The notes beneath the pieces are model-generated. The model ran no database searches, was not told the DNA's origin, and saw only the letters and a program-made list of their open reading frames with translations. 64,000 nt of DNA from NCBI RefSeq assembly GCF_030580915.1, contig NZ_JAUQTA010000002.1, forward strand, positions 124,001 through 188,000, given 5' to 3'. Made by a program: the position numbers and the translations under genes. Shown here in pieces: positions 11,155 through 24,395 of this stretch. Origin of the DNA: Nocardioides jiangxiensis. GTDB lineage: Bacteria > Actinomycetota > Actinomycetes > Propionibacteriales > Nocardioidaceae. Each line of letters opens with the position of its first letter. Positions within the stretch are counted from its first letter, which is position 1.

Positions 11155-11684
11155 CGGTCACTCCCTGTGAAGACGGCACCCCGCAACGGGGCCCCGTTCT
11201 GCTGGCGGACGAAGCAGGCGACGGGGACCCCGGGGGTGGGGTCCTTGTCGGTGAGGGCGAGGGGACGGACCTCGAGGTGGCGCGCGGCCAGGGCCGAGGC
11301 GTCGACGCCCAGGTCCTCCGCCGCCTCGAGGCACCGTGACGCGACCGCGTCGAGGTCCTCCCCGGGGCTGATCGTGCGGAGGGCGAACACCTCGGCGTCG
11401 TGCAGACGGCTGCAGCTGAGCGCGTCGAGGTGCTGGAGGCTGGTCCTTCCCCGGGCGAGGTCGGTGCTGGACAGGCAGGTGCCGACGGTGATGTCCGGGA
11501 GGGTGGCGGGGTCGTGGTGGACGAGCCTGCTCGTGAGCACCGCGCAGCTGCCGATGACGGCAGCCGCGGCCGCGAGCCCTGCCAGCAGGGTCCAGCGCAC
11601 GCGCCGGGCTGGTGGCGCGGTGTGGGCCGGCTCTGCGTCCTCGACCGGCGCCCGGTGGCCACGCCAGGTCGGTTGCTCGGCCAC
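11151..11684 (-). CDS. Single-pass membrane protein with septum-formation-like domain
   Basis: The 177-residue product has a short cytoplasmic tail, one membrane segment (WTLLAGLAAAAAVIGSCAVL, about residues 27-46) and an external domain with VGTCL and CSRLHDAEVFAL, the signature of septum-formation-type (PF13845-like) domains. The same signature occurs in the adjacent downstream gene, so the pair probably arose by duplication. The GTG at 11684 was chosen because GGAAGG lies 5 nt upstream; longer versions would run into the divergent gene at 11785. The stop and next start overlap by 4 nt. No function is assigned. Confidence 0.75.
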   Translation of the reverse strand: MAEQPTWRGHRAPVEDAEPAHTAPPARRVRWTLLAGLAAAAAVIGSCAVLTSRLVHHDPATLPDITVGTCLSSTDLARGRTSLQHLDALSCSRLHDAEVFALRTISPGEDLDAVASRCLEAAEDLGVDASALAARHLEVRPLALTDKDPTPGVPVACFVRQQNGAPLRGAVFTGSDR

Positions 11685-11772
11685 AGGCACCTTCCACGGA
11701 TAGCGACGGATCGTCGGACGGCAGCGTATCGCCGCGTGACCGGGCGCGGACGGGCAACGGCCGGATCCTCGA

Positions 11773-11778
11773 TATCCT
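11773..11778 (+). promoter_or_regulatory. -10 box of a leaderless promoter (DUF2344 gene)
   Basis: TATCCT ends 6 nt before the GTG at 11785, and there is no Shine-Dalgarno sequence, so a leaderless transcript is likely. Confidence 0.55.
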
Positions 11779-11784
11779 CCTCCC

Positions 11785-12480
11785 GTGCGTGAACAGCCCG
11801 AGCAGCAGGCCCCTCCGGTCCAGCGACTGCGGATCCGGTATGCCAAGCGTGGCCGCCTCCGCTTCACCAGCCACCGCGACTTCAGTCGTGCCTTCGAGCG
11901 CGCCGTCTTCCGCGCCCGGATCCCGATGGCCTACTCCTCGGGCTTCAACCCGCACCCGCGGATCTCCTACGCCGGCGCCGCGCCGACGGGCTCCGCCAGC
12001 GAGGCTGAGTACGTCGAGATCGCGCTGCGTGAGGTCGTCGACCCGGCCGGTGTGCAGGCGCTGCTCGCCGAGGCACTGCCCGACGGCCTCGACGTCCTGA
12101 CCGTCGTCGCTTCGCCGGGCGGGTCCCTCGCCGACCGGCTGGAGGCGAGCCGCTGGCTGATCGACCTGGCCGTGCCCGTCGCCGAGGCCCAGGCCGCGGT
12201 GGCGACGTTCCTCGCTGCCGACGAGGTTCTCGTCGAGCGCATGACGAAGAAGGGGCTGCGCTCCTTCGACTGCCGCGCGGCGGTCCTCGCCCTCTCCGTG
12301 GAGGCGGGGGAGCGGGGCAGCCGCCTCGACGTCGTGCTGCGCCACGGCGTGCCGAGCGTCCGCCCGGACGACGTGGTCACCGGCGTCGGGCTCGTCGACG
12401 GCGCGGGCGCGCCGCTCTACACGCGTCTGGCCCAGGGGCCCCTGGAGGGCGACGCCACGATCGGCGACCCGCTGGCCTGA
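11785..12480 (+). CDS. TIGR03936-family (DUF2344) radical SAM-associated protein
   Basis: The 231-residue product carries the DUF2344 signature from its N-terminus ([18 protein letters not shown], then [16 protein letters not shown]). Proteins of this family are the constant partner of TIGR03960 radical SAM enzymes, sometimes fused to them, and are thought to act in the same unknown modification. Here the two are 2.1 kb apart with genes of both strands between them, so each has its own promoter. The GTG start is supported by the TATCCT box 6 nt upstream. In actinobacteria this pair often precedes the RNase E-rplU block, as it does here. Confidence 0.9.
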   Translation: MREQPEQQAPPVQRLRIRYAKRGRLRFTSHRDFSRAFERAVFRARIPMAYSSGFNPHPRISYAGAAPTGSASEAEYVEIALREVVDPAGVQALLAEALPDGLDVLTVVASPGGSLADRLEASRWLIDLAVPVAEAQAAVATFLAADEVLVERMTKKGLRSFDCRAAVLALSVEAGERGSRLDVVLRHGVPSVRPDDVVTGVGLVDGAGAPLYTRLAQGPLEGDATIGDPLA

Positions 12481-12818
12481 GGCGAAGAATCGGGCTCCGC
12501 GAGGCGGTGTGCGATACTCCCCAGTGACCGACGTCTCTTCCGCACCCGCGGGCGGGATCGAGGTCCGACGACGTTCTCGCCGGCCCGGCCGGCACAGTGG
12601 TGAAGGTCGTCACCACGCCGCGACGCGGCCCCTCGACTGGTGACAGCAGCGCGGGGCACAGCGACCGCGGCAGGTGGCAGACACGCACGACTGACGCGCC
12701 CCGAGCGGGGGACTCGCCGCCAGAAGAAGGCTTTCGCACCACGTCCGGGTGACCGGTCGGGGGTGCCGAACACGACGTACGTCGGACGGATCCAGGGGTC
12801 CGCCGGCGAGGAGCTCCG
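12481..12818 (+). promoter_or_regulatory. Promoter and long leader of the RNase E gene
   Basis: This 338-nt gap contains TGC-GATACT (extended -10, hexamer 12513-12518), which predicts transcription from about 12524 and a leader near 290 nt. RNase E genes are autoregulated through a long 5' leader in Escherichia coli, so a similar role is an inference here. The leader holds GC-rich self-complementary stretches (for example near 12578-12595) and a short open frame from a leaderless GTG at 12524. Confidence 0.45.
12524..12643 (+). CDS. Possible 39-codon upstream ORF in the RNase E leader
   Basis: A GTG lies 5 nt after the GATACT -10 box, so it could be a leaderless start. The frame runs 39 codons (start [14 protein letters not shown], then an Arg-rich stretch) to TGA at 12641-12643. 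It ends 175 nt before the RNase E ATG. I do not recognise the peptide. It may be a regulatory upstream ORF or a chance frame in GC-rich DNA. Confidence 0.25.
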   Translation: MTDVSSAPAGGIEVRRRSRRPGRHSGEGRHHAATRPLDW

Positions 12819-16205
<3,387 letters not shown>

Positions 16206-16249
16206 CCGGAGCTGTGGCGGCAGGGGCCGCAGGCGAGGGACACCTCGTT

Positions 16250-16278
16250 TTGCGCCTCTGCCGCTGCTCCCGTACTCT
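16250..16278 (+). promoter_or_regulatory. Sigma-70-type promoter of rplU-rpmA
   Basis: TTGCGC (16250-16255) and TACTCT (16273-16278) are separated by exactly 17 nt. Transcription would start near 16285, about 100 nt before the rplU GTG. Confidence 0.65.
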
Positions 16279-16286
16279 TGACCCTC

Positions 16287-16349
16287 GGTGCGTTGAGAAG
16301 CGCACCCGTCATTCCCTGTGCGGCCCCGGTGCCGGAGAGCCCCAGGGAA
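16287..16349 (+). promoter_or_regulatory. Structured leader of rplU, candidate r-protein autoregulatory RNA
   Basis: Two hairpins follow the predicted start. The first is GGTGCG/CGCACC (16287-16292 with 16301-16306, 8-nt loop). The second is TTCCCTG/CAGGGAA (16312-16318 with 16343-16349), enclosing CGGC/GCCG. L21 leaders are known in Firmicutes; whether this is an actinobacterial counterpart is inference. Confidence 0.4.
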
Positions 16350-16388
16350 GCCTCCAGTTTTCAAGCAATGATTCGTTAGGAGACCGCG

Positions 16389-16691
16389 GTGTACGCGATC
16401 GTCAAGGCTGGCGCCAAGCAGCAGAAGGTTGCCGTGGGCGACGTCATCGAGATCGACCTCGTTTCGGCCAAGGCCGGCGAGTCCGTCGAGATCCCCGTCG
16501 TTCTCCTCGTCGACGGTGAGGCCGTGACCTCCACCGGTCTCGACAAGGCCTCCGTCTCCGCTGAGGTCCTCGGCGGCTTCAAGGGCCCGAAGATCATCAT
16601 CCAGAAGTACAAGAACAAGACCGGCTACAAGAAGCGCCAGGGTCACCGCCAGAAGTACACCCAGGTCAAGGTCACCGCGATCAACGCCTGA
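16389..16691 (+). CDS. rplU: 50S ribosomal protein L21
   Basis: L21 binds 23S rRNA domain I near L20 in the large subunit. The 100-residue product starts [20 protein letters not shown] and has the conserved C-terminal [19 protein letters not shown]. Length is normal. The GTG start at 16389 is set by AGGAG six bases upstream. It is followed after 46 nt by rpmA (L27), the universal partner, then by obgE after a terminator. Expression is probably driven by the promoter at 16250-16278 through a structured leader. Confidence 0.98.
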   Translation: MYAIVKAGAKQQKVAVGDVIEIDLVSAKAGESVEIPVVLLVDGEAVTSTGLDKASVSAEVLGGFKGPKIIIQKYKNKTGYKKRQGHRQKYTQVKVTAINA

Positions 16692-16737
16692 CGGCGTCGC
16701 GGACGAGAACTTCGAACAGATCCCAGAGGACTGAACA

Positions 16738-16992
16738 ATGGCTCACAAGAAGGGTGCCGCGAGCACCAAGAACGGTCGTGACTCGAACGCCCAGCGCCTC
16801 GGCGTGAAGCGCTTCGGTGGCCAGCTGGTCAACGCCGGCGAGATCATCGTCCGCCAGCGTGGCACGCACTTCCACCCCGGCTCCAACGTCGGCCGTGGTG
16901 GCGACGACACCCTCTTCGCCCTCGCCGCCGGTGCGGTCGAGTTCGGTACGAAGCGCGGCCGTCGCGTCGTCAACATCGTCCCGGGCGAGTGA
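16738..16992 (+). CDS. rpmA: 50S ribosomal protein L27
   Basis: L27 reaches the peptidyl-transferase centre and helps position the P-site tRNA. The 84-residue product starts [20 protein letters not shown], without the cleavable N-terminal extension found in Firmicutes. The core [21 protein letters not shown] is canonical. AGAGGA lies about 7 nt before the ATG. It is cotranscribed with rplU and followed by a strong intrinsic terminator. Confidence 0.98.
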   Translation: MAHKKGAASTKNGRDSNAQRLGVKRFGGQLVNAGEIIVRQRGTHFHPGSNVGRGGDDTLFALAAGAVEFGTKRGRRVVNIVPGE

Positions 16993-17020
16993 CTCTGACG
17001 TCACTCATCTGAGTCTTCAT

Positions 17021-17060
17021 CGAAGGGCGTCCCACTCGCTGGGGCGCCCTTCGGTATTTT
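17021..17060 (+). terminator. Intrinsic terminator after rpmA
   Basis: CGAAGGGCGTCCC (17021-17033) pairs with GGGGCGCCCTTCG (17041-17053) in a 13-bp stem with one G-T pair and a 7-nt loop, followed by TATTTT. It separates the ribosomal protein genes from obgE. Confidence 0.85.
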
Positions 17061-17103
17061 CTAACCTGCGCCGTCCGGCGCACCCCCAGAAGCGGAGTAA
17101 CCC

Positions 17104-18654
17104 ATGGCTGTGCCCACGTTCGTCGACAAGGTGACGCTGCACGTCGCCGCCGGACGTGGCGGCCACGGCGTCGCCTCGGTGCACCGGGAGAAGTTCAAGC
17201 CCCTCGGCGGCCCCGACGGCGGCAACGGCGGCCCGGGTGGCTCCGTCATCCTGCGCGTCGACCCCGACGTGACGACGCTGATCGACTACCACCACAGCCC
17301 CAAGCGCAAGGCCTCCAACGGCGGCGGCGGTGCCGGTGACCACCGCAACGGCGCCCACGGCCAGGACCTGATCCTCCCCGTCCCGGACGGCACGATCGTC
17401 AGCCTCCGTGACGGCACCGTCCTCGGCGACCTGCTCGGCGCCGGCACCGAGATGGTGGTCGCCCAGGGCGGCAAGGGCGGTCTCGGCAACGCCGCGCTGG
17501 CCAGTGCCAAGCGCAAGGCCCCCGGCTTCGCCCTGCTCGGCGAGCCCGGCGACGAGCTGGAGATCGTGCTCGAGCTGAAGGTCGTCGCCGACATCGGTCT
17601 GGTCGGCTTCCCGTCGGCCGGCAAGTCCTCGCTCATCGCGAGCATCAGCCGGGCCCGGCCCAAGATCGCCGACTACCCGTTCACCACCCTGGTCCCCAAC
17701 CTCGGCGTGGTCCGTGCGGGCGACACCACCTTCACGGTCGCCGACGTGCCGGGCCTGATCGAGGGTGCGGCCGAGGGTCGCGGCCTGGGCCACGACTTCC
17801 TGCGCCACATCGAGCGCTGTGCCGCGCTGGTCCACGTGATCGACACGGCCAACATCGAGCCCGGTCGCAACCCGGTCGACGACCTCGACGTGATGGAGGG
17901 CGAGCTCCACCGCTACGGCGGTCTCGAGGACCGTCCGCGCCTGGTGGCCCTCAACAAGATCGACGTGCCCGACGGGCGCGACATCGCGTCGTTCGTGGTC
18001 GACGAGCTCCGCGAGCGTGGCCTGGAGGTCTTCGAGGTGTCCGCCGCCTCCGGTGAGGGCATGAAGGAGCTGATCTTCGCGATGGCGAGGATCGTCCAGG
18101 CCTCCCGCACCGAGAAGCCCGAGGTCGAGCCCACCCGCATCGTGATCCGTCCGCGCAGCGCCGACGGTGCCGACGACTTCACCGTCACCCGCACCGACGA
18201 GGGCTGGCGCGTGCGGGGCGAGAAGCCGGAGCGCTGGATCCGCCAGACCGACTTCAACAACGAGGAGGCCGTCGGCTTCCTCGCGGACCGCCTCAACCGG
18301 CTCGGTGTCGAGAAGCGCCTGCTCGAGGTGGGTGCGGTCGAGGGCGATGCCGTCATCATCGGCGCCGAGGAGAACTCGGTCGTCTTCGACTTCAAGCCGG
18401 AGCTCGACGCCGGTGCCGGCGAGATGCTCGGCCGCCGCGGCGAGGACCAGCGCCTGCGCGAGGACCGCCCCGCGGCGCAGCGTCGTCGCGACATCCAGGA
18501 GGCCATGGAGGAGAAGGGCGAGCACGAGACGCGTGCCGACGTCGCCCGTCGCCTCGACGCGACCCGCGGTGGCACGTCCGGTCCGCTGTCGTACGAGATC
18601 GGCTCCGCCGAGGACCCGGACTGGGCCGAGTCGGACCCGGACTCCCTGACGTGA
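17104..18654 (+). CDS. obgE: GTPase Obg/CgtA
   Basis: Obg is a ribosome-associated GTPase involved in 50S assembly and stress responses. The 516-residue product has the glycine-rich Obg fold (about 1-158), a GTPase domain with G1 GFPSAGKSS from residue 168, G3 DVPG from 214 and G4 NKID from 284, and an OCT domain (about 345-425). A charged actinobacterial tail follows. GGAG lies 7 nt before the ATG. Its stop overlaps the proB GTG, the same obg-proB order as in mycobacteria. Confidence 0.97.
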   Translation: MAVPTFVDKVTLHVAAGRGGHGVASVHREKFKPLGGPDGGNGGPGGSVILRVDPDVTTLIDYHHSPKRKASNGGGGAGDHRNGAHGQDLILPVPDGTIVSLRDGTVLGDLLGAGTEMVVAQGGKGGLGNAALASAKRKAPGFALLGEPGDELEIVLELKVVADIGLVGFPSAGKSSLIASISRARPKIADYPFTTLVPNLGVVRAGDTTFTVADVPGLIEGAAEGRGLGHDFLRHIERCAALVHVIDTANIEPGRNPVDDLDVMEGELHRYGGLEDRPRLVALNKIDVPDGRDIASFVVDELRERGLEVFEVSAASGEGMKELIFAMARIVQASRTEKPEVEPTRIVIRPRSADGADDFTVTRTDEGWRVRGEKPERWIRQTDFNNEEAVGFLADRLNRLGVEKRLLEVGAVEGDAVIIGAEENSVVFDFKPELDAGAGEMLGRRGEDQRLREDRPAAQRRRDIQEAMEEKGEHETRADVARRLDATRGGTSGPLSYEIGSAEDPDWAESDPDSLT

Positions 18655-19766
18655 GCACCCGGACCGAGGTGACCTCGGCGGCGCGCATCGTCGTCAAGGT
18701 CGGCTCCTCCTCGCTGACCACCGCCGCCGGCGGCATCGACCCCGAGCGCGTACGTCGCCTGGTCGACGTCCTGGCGGGCGTGCGCGCCCGCGGCACCGAG
18801 GTGGTGCTCGTCTCGAGCGGTGCCATCGCCGCGGGCCTGGCGCCCCTCGGCCTGAAGAAGCGCCCTCGCGGCCTCGCGGCCCAGCAGGCGGCTGCCTCCG
18901 TGGGTCAGGGGCTGCTGGTCCACCGCTACACCGAGGAGCTCGCGCGCCACGGCCTCATCGCGGGCCAGGTGCTGCTCACGGTCGACGACGTCACGCGCCG
19001 CGCGCACTACCGCAACGCGCACCAGACCCTCGCGGAGCTGTTGCAGCTCGGGGTGCTCCCCGTGGTCAACGAGAACGACACCGTCGCGACGCACGAGATC
19101 CGGTTCGGCGACAACGACCGCCTGGCCGCCCTCGTCGCGCAGATGGTCCACGCCGACCTGCTCGTGCTGCTCTCCGACGTCGACGGCCTGTACGACGGCC
19201 ACCCGTCGCAGCCGGGCACCCGGATGCTGCACGAGGTCCGTGGCGAGGCCGACCTGGCCGGGGTGCAGATCGGCTCGGTGGGCGCAGCGGGCGTGGGCAC
19301 GGGCGGCATGGTCACCAAGGTCGAGGCGGCCCGCATCGCGACCGGGGCGGGCATCCCCGTCGTCCTGACCTCGGCCGACAACGCCTCGGCCGCGCTGACC
19401 GGCGACGCGGTCGGCACCCTCTTCCACGCCACCGGCAAGCGGCGTCCGACGCGGCTGCTCTGGCTGGCCCACGCCACCGAGCCCAAGGGACGCCTCCTGC
19501 TCGACGCCGGTGCCGCTCGCGCGGTCGTGTCGCGCGGTGCCTCGCTGCTGGCAGCCGGCCTGACCGGCTGCGAGGGGGCGTTCGAGGCCGGGGACCCGGT
19601 CGACCTCGTCGACCCCGCCGGCGCCTCCGTGGCGCGCGGGCTGGTCAACTTCGACGCGTCCGAGGTGCCGGGCCTCCTCGGGAAGTCGTCGGCCGTGCTG
19701 CTGCAGGAGTTCGGCGAGGGCTACGACCGCGTCGTCGTCCACCGCGACGACCTCGTCCTGCTCTGA
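18651..19766 (+). CDS. proB: Glutamate 5-kinase
   Basis: ProB phosphorylates glutamate to gamma-glutamyl phosphate, the first step of proline synthesis, and is usually feedback-inhibited by proline. The 371-residue product has an amino-acid kinase domain ([11 protein letters not shown] near residue 12, SSGAIAAGL near 53, [20 protein letters not shown] near 142-161) and a C-terminal PUA domain (about 285-365). It starts at a GTGA overlap with obgE, so translation is coupled. proA is not in the window. Confidence 0.97.
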   Translation: MSTRTEVTSAARIVVKVGSSSLTTAAGGIDPERVRRLVDVLAGVRARGTEVVLVSSGAIAAGLAPLGLKKRPRGLAAQQAAASVGQGLLVHRYTEELARHGLIAGQVLLTVDDVTRRAHYRNAHQTLAELLQLGVLPVVNENDTVATHEIRFGDNDRLAALVAQMVHADLLVLLSDVDGLYDGHPSQPGTRMLHEVRGEADLAGVQIGSVGAAGVGTGGMVTKVEAARIATGAGIPVVLTSADNASAALTGDAVGTLFHATGKRRPTRLLWLAHATEPKGRLLLDAGAARAVVSRGASLLAAGLTGCEGAFEAGDPVDLVDPAGASVARGLVNFDASEVPGLLGKSSAVLLQEFGEGYDRVVVHRDDLVLL

Positions 19767-19769
19767 CCG

Positions 19770-19775
19770 TAACCT
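19770..19775 (+). promoter_or_regulatory. -10 box before the cysteine desulfurase gene
   Basis: TAACCT lies just after the proB stop and 10 nt before the ATG at 19786, predicting a leader of only about 3 nt. Confidence 0.4.
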
Positions 19776-19785
19776 TGGCTCTGCC

Positions 19786-20934
19786 ATGACCTACCTCGAC
19801 CACGCTGCGACCACCCCGATGCGCCCGGAGGCGATCGAGGCCATGGCTGCGCAGTTCGGGAAGGCCGGCAACGCCTCGTCGCTGCACGCCTCGGGCCGCG
19901 CCGCGCGCCGGATCGTCGAGGAGTCGCGGGAGCGGATCGCCCAGGTGCTCGGCGCCCGGCCGACCGAGGTGGTCTTCACCTCCGGCGGCACCGAGGCAGA
20001 CAACCTGGCCCTCAAGGGCCTGTGGTGGTCGCGTGCGCGCCGCCGGGTGGTGTCGACCGCGATCGAGCACCACGCGGTCCTCGACCCGCTGGAGTGGCTG
20101 CGCGAGCACGAGGGGGCCGAGGTGACGCTGCTGCCCGTCGATGCGGGCTGCCGCCTGGACCTGGCCGCCCTGGACGCCGCGCTCCGCGAGCCAGACGACA
20201 TCGCCTTCCTCTCCGTGATGTGGGCGAACAACGAGACCGGTGTGCTGCAGCCGCTCGACGAGGTCGTCACGCGGGCGTCGGCCCTCGGCGTGCCGGTGCA
20301 CAGTGACGCGGTCCAGGCGGTCGGCGCTGTGCCGGTGGACTTCGCTGCGAGCGGCCTCGACGCGCTGACGCTCACCGGCCACAAGATCGGTGGGCCCTAC
20401 GGCGTGGGCGCCCTGCTGGTGCGGCGTGACCTGGAGCTGACTCCGCTCCAGCACGGAGGCGGGCAGGAGCGCGACCTGCGCAGCGGGACCATCGACGTAC
20501 CCGCCATCGCCGGCTTCGCCGCCGCCGTCGAGCTCGCCGTCAAGGAGCAGGCCGACGCCCGGGCCCGGCTCGCCGCCCTCCGCGACGAGCTCGTCGCGGG
20601 TGTCCTCGGTGCCGTCCCCGATGCACGCGTGCACGGCGACCCCACCCAGCAGCTTCCGGGCCACGCCAACATCGGCTTCCCCGGCTGCGAGGGCGACTCG
20701 CTGCTGATGCTGCTCGACGCCCAGGGGGTCGAGTGCTCGACCGGCTCGGCCTGCAACGCCGGCGTCCCGCAGCCCTCGCACGTCCTGCTGGCCATGGGCT
20801 GCAGCCCGGAGGAGGCGCGCGGCTCGCTCCGGTTCAGCCTCGGCCACACCTCGACCGGCTCCGACGTCGCCGCCCTGGTCGCCGCGATCGGCCCGGCCGT
20901 CGAGCGCGCCCGCGCCGCCGGCGTACGACGGTGA
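19786..20934 (+). CDS. Cysteine desulfurase (IscS/NifS family)
   Basis: This PLP enzyme removes sulfur from cysteine and hands it on as a persulfide. The 382-residue product starts [14 protein letters not shown], has [13 protein letters not shown] near residue 66, the PLP-binding Lys200 (TGHKIGG) and the persulfide Cys323 in TGSACNAG. It is eight bases upstream of mnmA, so its main job here is probably to supply sulfur for tRNA 2-thiouridine. No iscU is nearby. The same pair is adjacent in mycobacteria (iscS-trmU). A TAACCT box lies just upstream. Confidence 0.95.
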   Translation: MTYLDHAATTPMRPEAIEAMAAQFGKAGNASSLHASGRAARRIVEESRERIAQVLGARPTEVVFTSGGTEADNLALKGLWWSRARRRVVSTAIEHHAVLDPLEWLREHEGAEVTLLPVDAGCRLDLAALDAALREPDDIAFLSVMWANNETGVLQPLDEVVTRASALGVPVHSDAVQAVGAVPVDFAASGLDALTLTGHKIGGPYGVGALLVRRDLELTPLQHGGGQERDLRSGTIDVPAIAGFAAAVELAVKEQADARARLAALRDELVAGVLGAVPDARVHGDPTQQLPGHANIGFPGCEGDSLLMLLDAQGVECSTGSACNAGVPQPSHVLLAMGCSPEEARGSLRFSLGHTSTGSDVAALVAAIGPAVERARAAGVRR

Positions 20935-20941
20935 GGGCGCG

Positions 20942-22093
20942 ATGAGGGTCTTGGCAGCCATGTCGGGCGGCGTCGACTCCGCCGTGGCCGCGGCGCGCGC
21001 CGTCGAGGCCGGGCACGACGTCACCGGCATCCACCTCGCGCTCTCGCGCAACCCGAGGTCCTACCGCTCCGGTGCACGCGGCTGCTGCACCATCGAGGAC
21101 AGCAACGACGCGCGCCGCGCTGCCGACGTCCTGGGCATCCCGTTCTACGTCTGGGACATGAGCGAGGAGTTCCACGAGGGCGTCGTGGAGGACTTCAAGG
21201 CGGAGTACGCCGCCGGCCGCACGCCCAACCCGTGCCTGCGCTGCAACGAGAAGATCAAGTTCGCCGCGGTGCTGGAGCGCGGCCTCGCGCTAGGCTTCGA
21301 CGCCGTCGTCACGGGCCACTACGCGACGCTGCGCACCGGACCCGGAAATGTGGTCGAGCTGCACCGGGCAGCCGACGGAGCCAAGGACCAGTCCTACGTG
21401 CTCGGCGTGCTGACCCAGGAACAGCTCGCGCATTCGTTGTTCCCGCTGGGCGACACCACGAAACCTCGCATTCGTGAGGAAGCGGCGCGCCGCGGCCTGC
21501 TGGTCGCGGACAAGCCCGACTCCCACGACATCTGCTTCATCGCCGACGGGGACACCGGCGGCTGGCTCACCGAGAAGCTGGGAGCCGACGCCCCCTCCGC
21601 GGGATCCATCGTCGACACCTCCGGCGCCGTGCTGGGTGAGCACGCGGGCACCCACCACTTCACGATCGGACAGCGCAAGGGGCTCCGTCTCGGCGTGCCC
21701 GCCCCCGACGGCAGGCCCCGCTTCGTGCTCGACATCGAGCCGGTCTCGGGCACGGTCACCGTCGGCCCGCGCGAGGACCTGCGCGTCGACGGGCTCACCT
21801 GCATCGCGCCCCGCTGGTGTGGTGCCGTGCCGACCGCGCTCGACGGCCCCGAGGTCACCGTCCAGCTCCGGGCACACGGCGCCGAGCACCGCGCCCGGGT
21901 CACCGTGGGGTCGTCCGCCCCAGCCCTACCTATGGCTAGGGCTCAGGCGGACGACCTCGTGGAGATCGAGCTCCTCGAGCCCGCGTCCGGCATCGCCCCC
22001 GGCCAGGCGGCGGTGATCTACGACGGCACCCGGGTCGTGGGCTCCGCGACGATCGCGGCCACGCGGCGTACGGCTGTGGGGGAGGGCGCATGA
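20942..22093 (+). CDS. mnmA: tRNA-specific 2-thiouridylase MnmA
   Basis: MnmA thiolates U34 of tRNA-Lys, -Glu and -Gln using ATP and persulfide sulfur. The 383-residue product has the PP-loop SGGVDS at 8-13, the catalytic Cys98 ([10 protein letters not shown]) and the second catalytic Cys198 ([11 protein letters not shown]), followed by the central and beta-barrel domains. It starts 7 nt after the desulfurase gene and ends in a 4-nt overlap with the MetE-like gene, so the three probably form one operon. Confidence 0.96.
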   Translation: MRVLAAMSGGVDSAVAAARAVEAGHDVTGIHLALSRNPRSYRSGARGCCTIEDSNDARRAADVLGIPFYVWDMSEEFHEGVVEDFKAEYAAGRTPNPCLRCNEKIKFAAVLERGLALGFDAVVTGHYATLRTGPGNVVELHRAADGAKDQSYVLGVLTQEQLAHSLFPLGDTTKPRIREEAARRGLLVADKPDSHDICFIADGDTGGWLTEKLGADAPSAGSIVDTSGAVLGEHAGTHHFTIGQRKGLRLGVPAPDGRPRFVLDIEPVSGTVTVGPREDLRVDGLTCIAPRWCGAVPTALDGPEVTVQLRAHGAEHRARVTVGSSAPALPMARAQADDLVEIELLEPASGIAPGQAAVIYDGTRVVGSATIAATRRTAVGEGA

Positions 22094-23097
22094 CCGCCAC
22101 CGGCATCGGCTCGATGCCCGGCGGTGACGTGCTGGCATCCGAGGACGACAACGCCCGGGAGTACGCCGAGGCGGTGCGGGTCGTGCTCGGCGAGCTGCCT
22201 GACTTCGCGCACCTGCCGGAGCTGCCGGGGCGCGGCGCCGGTGCCTCGATGACCGGCCGCGCGCTGGCCCTGGTGACCGAGCTCGGCGTCGACCTGCAGC
22301 CGGCCGGCTGGCGGCTGACCGGGTCTGGCTCGGGCATCGACCACCGCCGGGCGCGCTCGCTCCTGGGCCGTGACCTCGACGTCTTCGAGGAGCACGCGCA
22401 GGGCCTCGCCGGTCCCGTGAAGGTCCAGGTGTGCGGTCCGTGGACGCTGGCGGCGACCGTCGAGAAGCCGCGCGGCGACAAGGTCCTCGCCGACCACGGC
22501 GCGCGACGCGAGCTGGCCGAGGCCCTCGCCCTGGGCGTGGCCGACCACGTCGCGGACATGCGCCGCCGGGTGCCGGGGGCGACCGAGATCGTCGTCCAGG
22601 TCGACGAGCCGGCGCTGCCGGCCGTGCTCGCCGCACAGGTCCCGACGGCGTCGGGCTTCGGCAAGCACCGGGCGATCCACCCGCCCGAGGCGTCGGGCGC
22701 CCTGGAGACCGTGCTGTCAGCCGTCACGGGCGCCGGAGCGACACCTGTGGTGCACTGCTGCGCGGGCGAGGTGCCGGTGGACCTGATCCGCGGCGCGGGG
22801 GCGCGCGGCGTCGCGGTCGACCTGGCCGCCCTGCGCGCGTCGGCCTACGACGGCGTGGCGGCCGCCCTCGAAGCGGGGGAGCGGGTGCTGCTGGGAGTGG
22901 TCCCGACGCTCGACCCGGCCACGTCGCTTACCGACAAGGCGGTGGCGGATAAGGCGCTGCGCTTCCTGGACATGCTGGGGCTCGAGCCCGTGCCGGGGCT
23001 GGTGCTCACGCCCGGGTGTGGCCTCGCCGGTGCCTCGCCCGCGTGGGCGCGCCGGGCGCTCGAGCTCGTGGCGTCGGCGTCGAAGCACCTGCGCTGA
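22090..23097 (+). CDS. MetE C-terminal-like (cobalamin-independent methionine synthase fold) protein
   Basis: The 335-residue product corresponds to only the C-terminal, zinc-binding half of MetE. Zinc ligands are visible: H222 and C224 in VVHCCAG, and C310 in TPGCGLAG. Full MetE is about 750 residues, so this is a stand-alone single-barrel version. Such genes sit between trmU and ligA in many actinobacteria, including mycobacteria (Rv3015c). A methyl transfer onto a thiol is likely, but substrate and donor are unknown. The ATG overlaps the mnmA stop by 4 nt with GGGGGAGGG just upstream. Confidence 0.88.
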   Translation: MTATGIGSMPGGDVLASEDDNAREYAEAVRVVLGELPDFAHLPELPGRGAGASMTGRALALVTELGVDLQPAGWRLTGSGSGIDHRRARSLLGRDLDVFEEHAQGLAGPVKVQVCGPWTLAATVEKPRGDKVLADHGARRELAEALALGVADHVADMRRRVPGATEIVVQVDEPALPAVLAAQVPTASGFGKHRAIHPPEASGALETVLSAVTGAGATPVVHCCAGEVPVDLIRGAGARGVAVDLAALRASAYDGVAAALEAGERVLLGVVPTLDPATSLTDKAVADKALRFLDMLGLEPVPGLVLTPGCGLAGASPAWARRALELVASASKHLR

Positions 23098-23104
23098 CGC
23101 CGGA

Positions 23105-23152
23105 GTCGGCGGTGTGTCGGCGGTGTGTTTGCGGACTGTCGGCGGTCTGTGG
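23105..23152. repeat. Imperfect short repeats upstream of a lipoprotein gene
   Basis: GTCGGCGGTGTGT-like units recur three to four times between the MetE-like stop and the lipoprotein promoter. They could be a regulator-binding array or simple slippage products; no protein can be named. Confidence 0.4.
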
Positions 23153-23173
23153 GCGAGGCGCTGCCCGGCGCCG

Positions 23174-23179
23174 TACGGT
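23174..23179 (+). promoter_or_regulatory. -10 box of a leaderless promoter (lipoprotein gene)
   Basis: TACGGT ends 6 nt before the ATG at 23186, with no Shine-Dalgarno sequence in between. Confidence 0.5.
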
Positions 23180-23185
23180 CTGCCC

Positions 23186-24328
23186 ATGCTGACCTCTCCA
23201 CGTCGCCTGGCCTCCGCCGTCACCGCGGCCCTGGTGGCTGCCGGGATCCTCACCTCCTGCGGCGGCACCGACCTGCACTCCGGTACGTCCGCGGCGGCGA
23301 CCTCGGAAGCGCTCGTCGCGGTGGCGTTGAGCCACCTGACCCCCGAACCCGACGAGATCCAGCTCCGCGAGGCTGGTGCGCCGATCGACGACATGGGCAC
23401 CAAGGACCCCTCGCTCGGGGGACTCCTGCGCTGGAAGCCCGATCCGGACTGGACGCTCGACGTGCAGGTGCAGCCGGTCCCGAAGGACGGCCCGTCGTGC
23501 GCCCGGCTCGGCTGCGTCCCGCTGGGTGATGCAGAGCTGAGCTGGCAGGAAGGCAGTGAGGACGCGCCTCCGGCCTTCACGGTCTCTCTGGTCCGCGGTG
23601 GGGAGCTCCGGTCGGTCGCCTACGAGGGCGGCATGGAGGGCGACCCGCGGACGAGCCGCCTGCCCGTCGACCTGAAGGAGCTGGAGGAGATCGTCACCGA
23701 CCCGGCGTTCTCGTTCCACACCACCACGGCGGCTGTCGAAGCCGGCGTGAAGCTCCGCGCATCGCTGCCCGCGAACAAGGCCGCGGAGCGCGAGCAGAGG
23801 GAGTGGGAGGCAGCGCCGGTCATGACGCCGCGTGCCCTGGCCGCCACGGTGGAGAAGGACCTGCGCGAGGTCAGTGGTCTGCAGGACGCCATCGTCTCCG
23901 GGCGGGAGTCGGTCTTCCGCGAGCCCGGCGGCCCGCTGCCGGACGGGACCTGGGGCATCGCGCTGACCCTGCGTGACCGCACGCGGATCCACGTGACCAT
24001 GCTTCCCGAGCCCGACCCGTCGTCCTCCGCGTGCCAGCCGGCGCTGCACTGCACGAAGGTGCCGCAGAGCGACGACGTCCTCGCCTGGCGTTCCGACCTC
24101 GCCGGCGTCTTCCGGTCGGACGAGAAGCGCAACGTGCACATCTGGGTCGAGGGGCCGCGGTTGCGGCGGCTGGACCGGCGGGCGCTCGAGGACGTCCCGG
24201 CCACCGACCCGGCCCGGGCTGCGCTCCTCGCGGCGCTCCACTACCTCCCGGATGACCCGGCCCTCGCCTGGAAGACGACGCGGGCGATGATCCGCGCGGG
24301 TGACGAGCTGACCTGGTTCCACGACTGA
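23186..24328 (+). CDS. Putative lipoprotein of unknown function
   Basis: The 380-residue product begins with a lipoprotein signal (MLTSPRRLASAV, hydrophobic core, lipobox LTSC with the lipidated Cys at about residue 25). The rest is a soluble alpha/beta-looking protein with two partly similar halves, each containing a P-x-W or G-x-W strand and a C-x-P-x-L-x-C-type pair (CARLGC and CQPALHC). I do not recognise the family. The ATG at 23186 is favoured by the signal peptide and the TACGGT box. It ends at a bidirectional terminator facing the MFS gene. Confidence 0.8.
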   Translation: MLTSPRRLASAVTAALVAAGILTSCGGTDLHSGTSAAATSEALVAVALSHLTPEPDEIQLREAGAPIDDMGTKDPSLGGLLRWKPDPDWTLDVQVQPVPKDGPSCARLGCVPLGDAELSWQEGSEDAPPAFTVSLVRGGELRSVAYEGGMEGDPRTSRLPVDLKELEEIVTDPAFSFHTTTAAVEAGVKLRASLPANKAAEREQREWEAAPVMTPRALAATVEKDLREVSGLQDAIVSGRESVFREPGGPLPDGTWGIALTLRDRTRIHVTMLPEPDPSSSACQPALHCTKVPQSDDVLAWRSDLAGVFRSDEKRNVHIWVEGPRLRRLDRRALEDVPATDPARAALLAALHYLPDDPALAWKTTRAMIRAGDELTWFHD

Positions 24329-24342
24329 CCGCCCGAAATGCG

Positions 24343-24379
24343 GCACGCGGCCACCCCCGATCGGGGAGTGGCCGCGTGC
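24343..24379. terminator. Bidirectional intrinsic hairpin
   Basis: GCACGCGGCCAC (24343-24354) pairs exactly with GTGGCCGCGTGC (24368-24379), and inside it CCCC pairs with GGGG around a GATC loop. It lies between convergent genes. There is no long T-run on either side. Confidence 0.7.
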
Positions 24380-24395
24380 GACGGCGTACGGCGGG

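Noticed and set aside
20750..20760. NifS-type desulfurase as part of an iron-sulfur assembly operon
   Set aside because: No scaffold or suf/isc genes are near; direct linkage to mnmA indicates tRNA thiolation as the main role.
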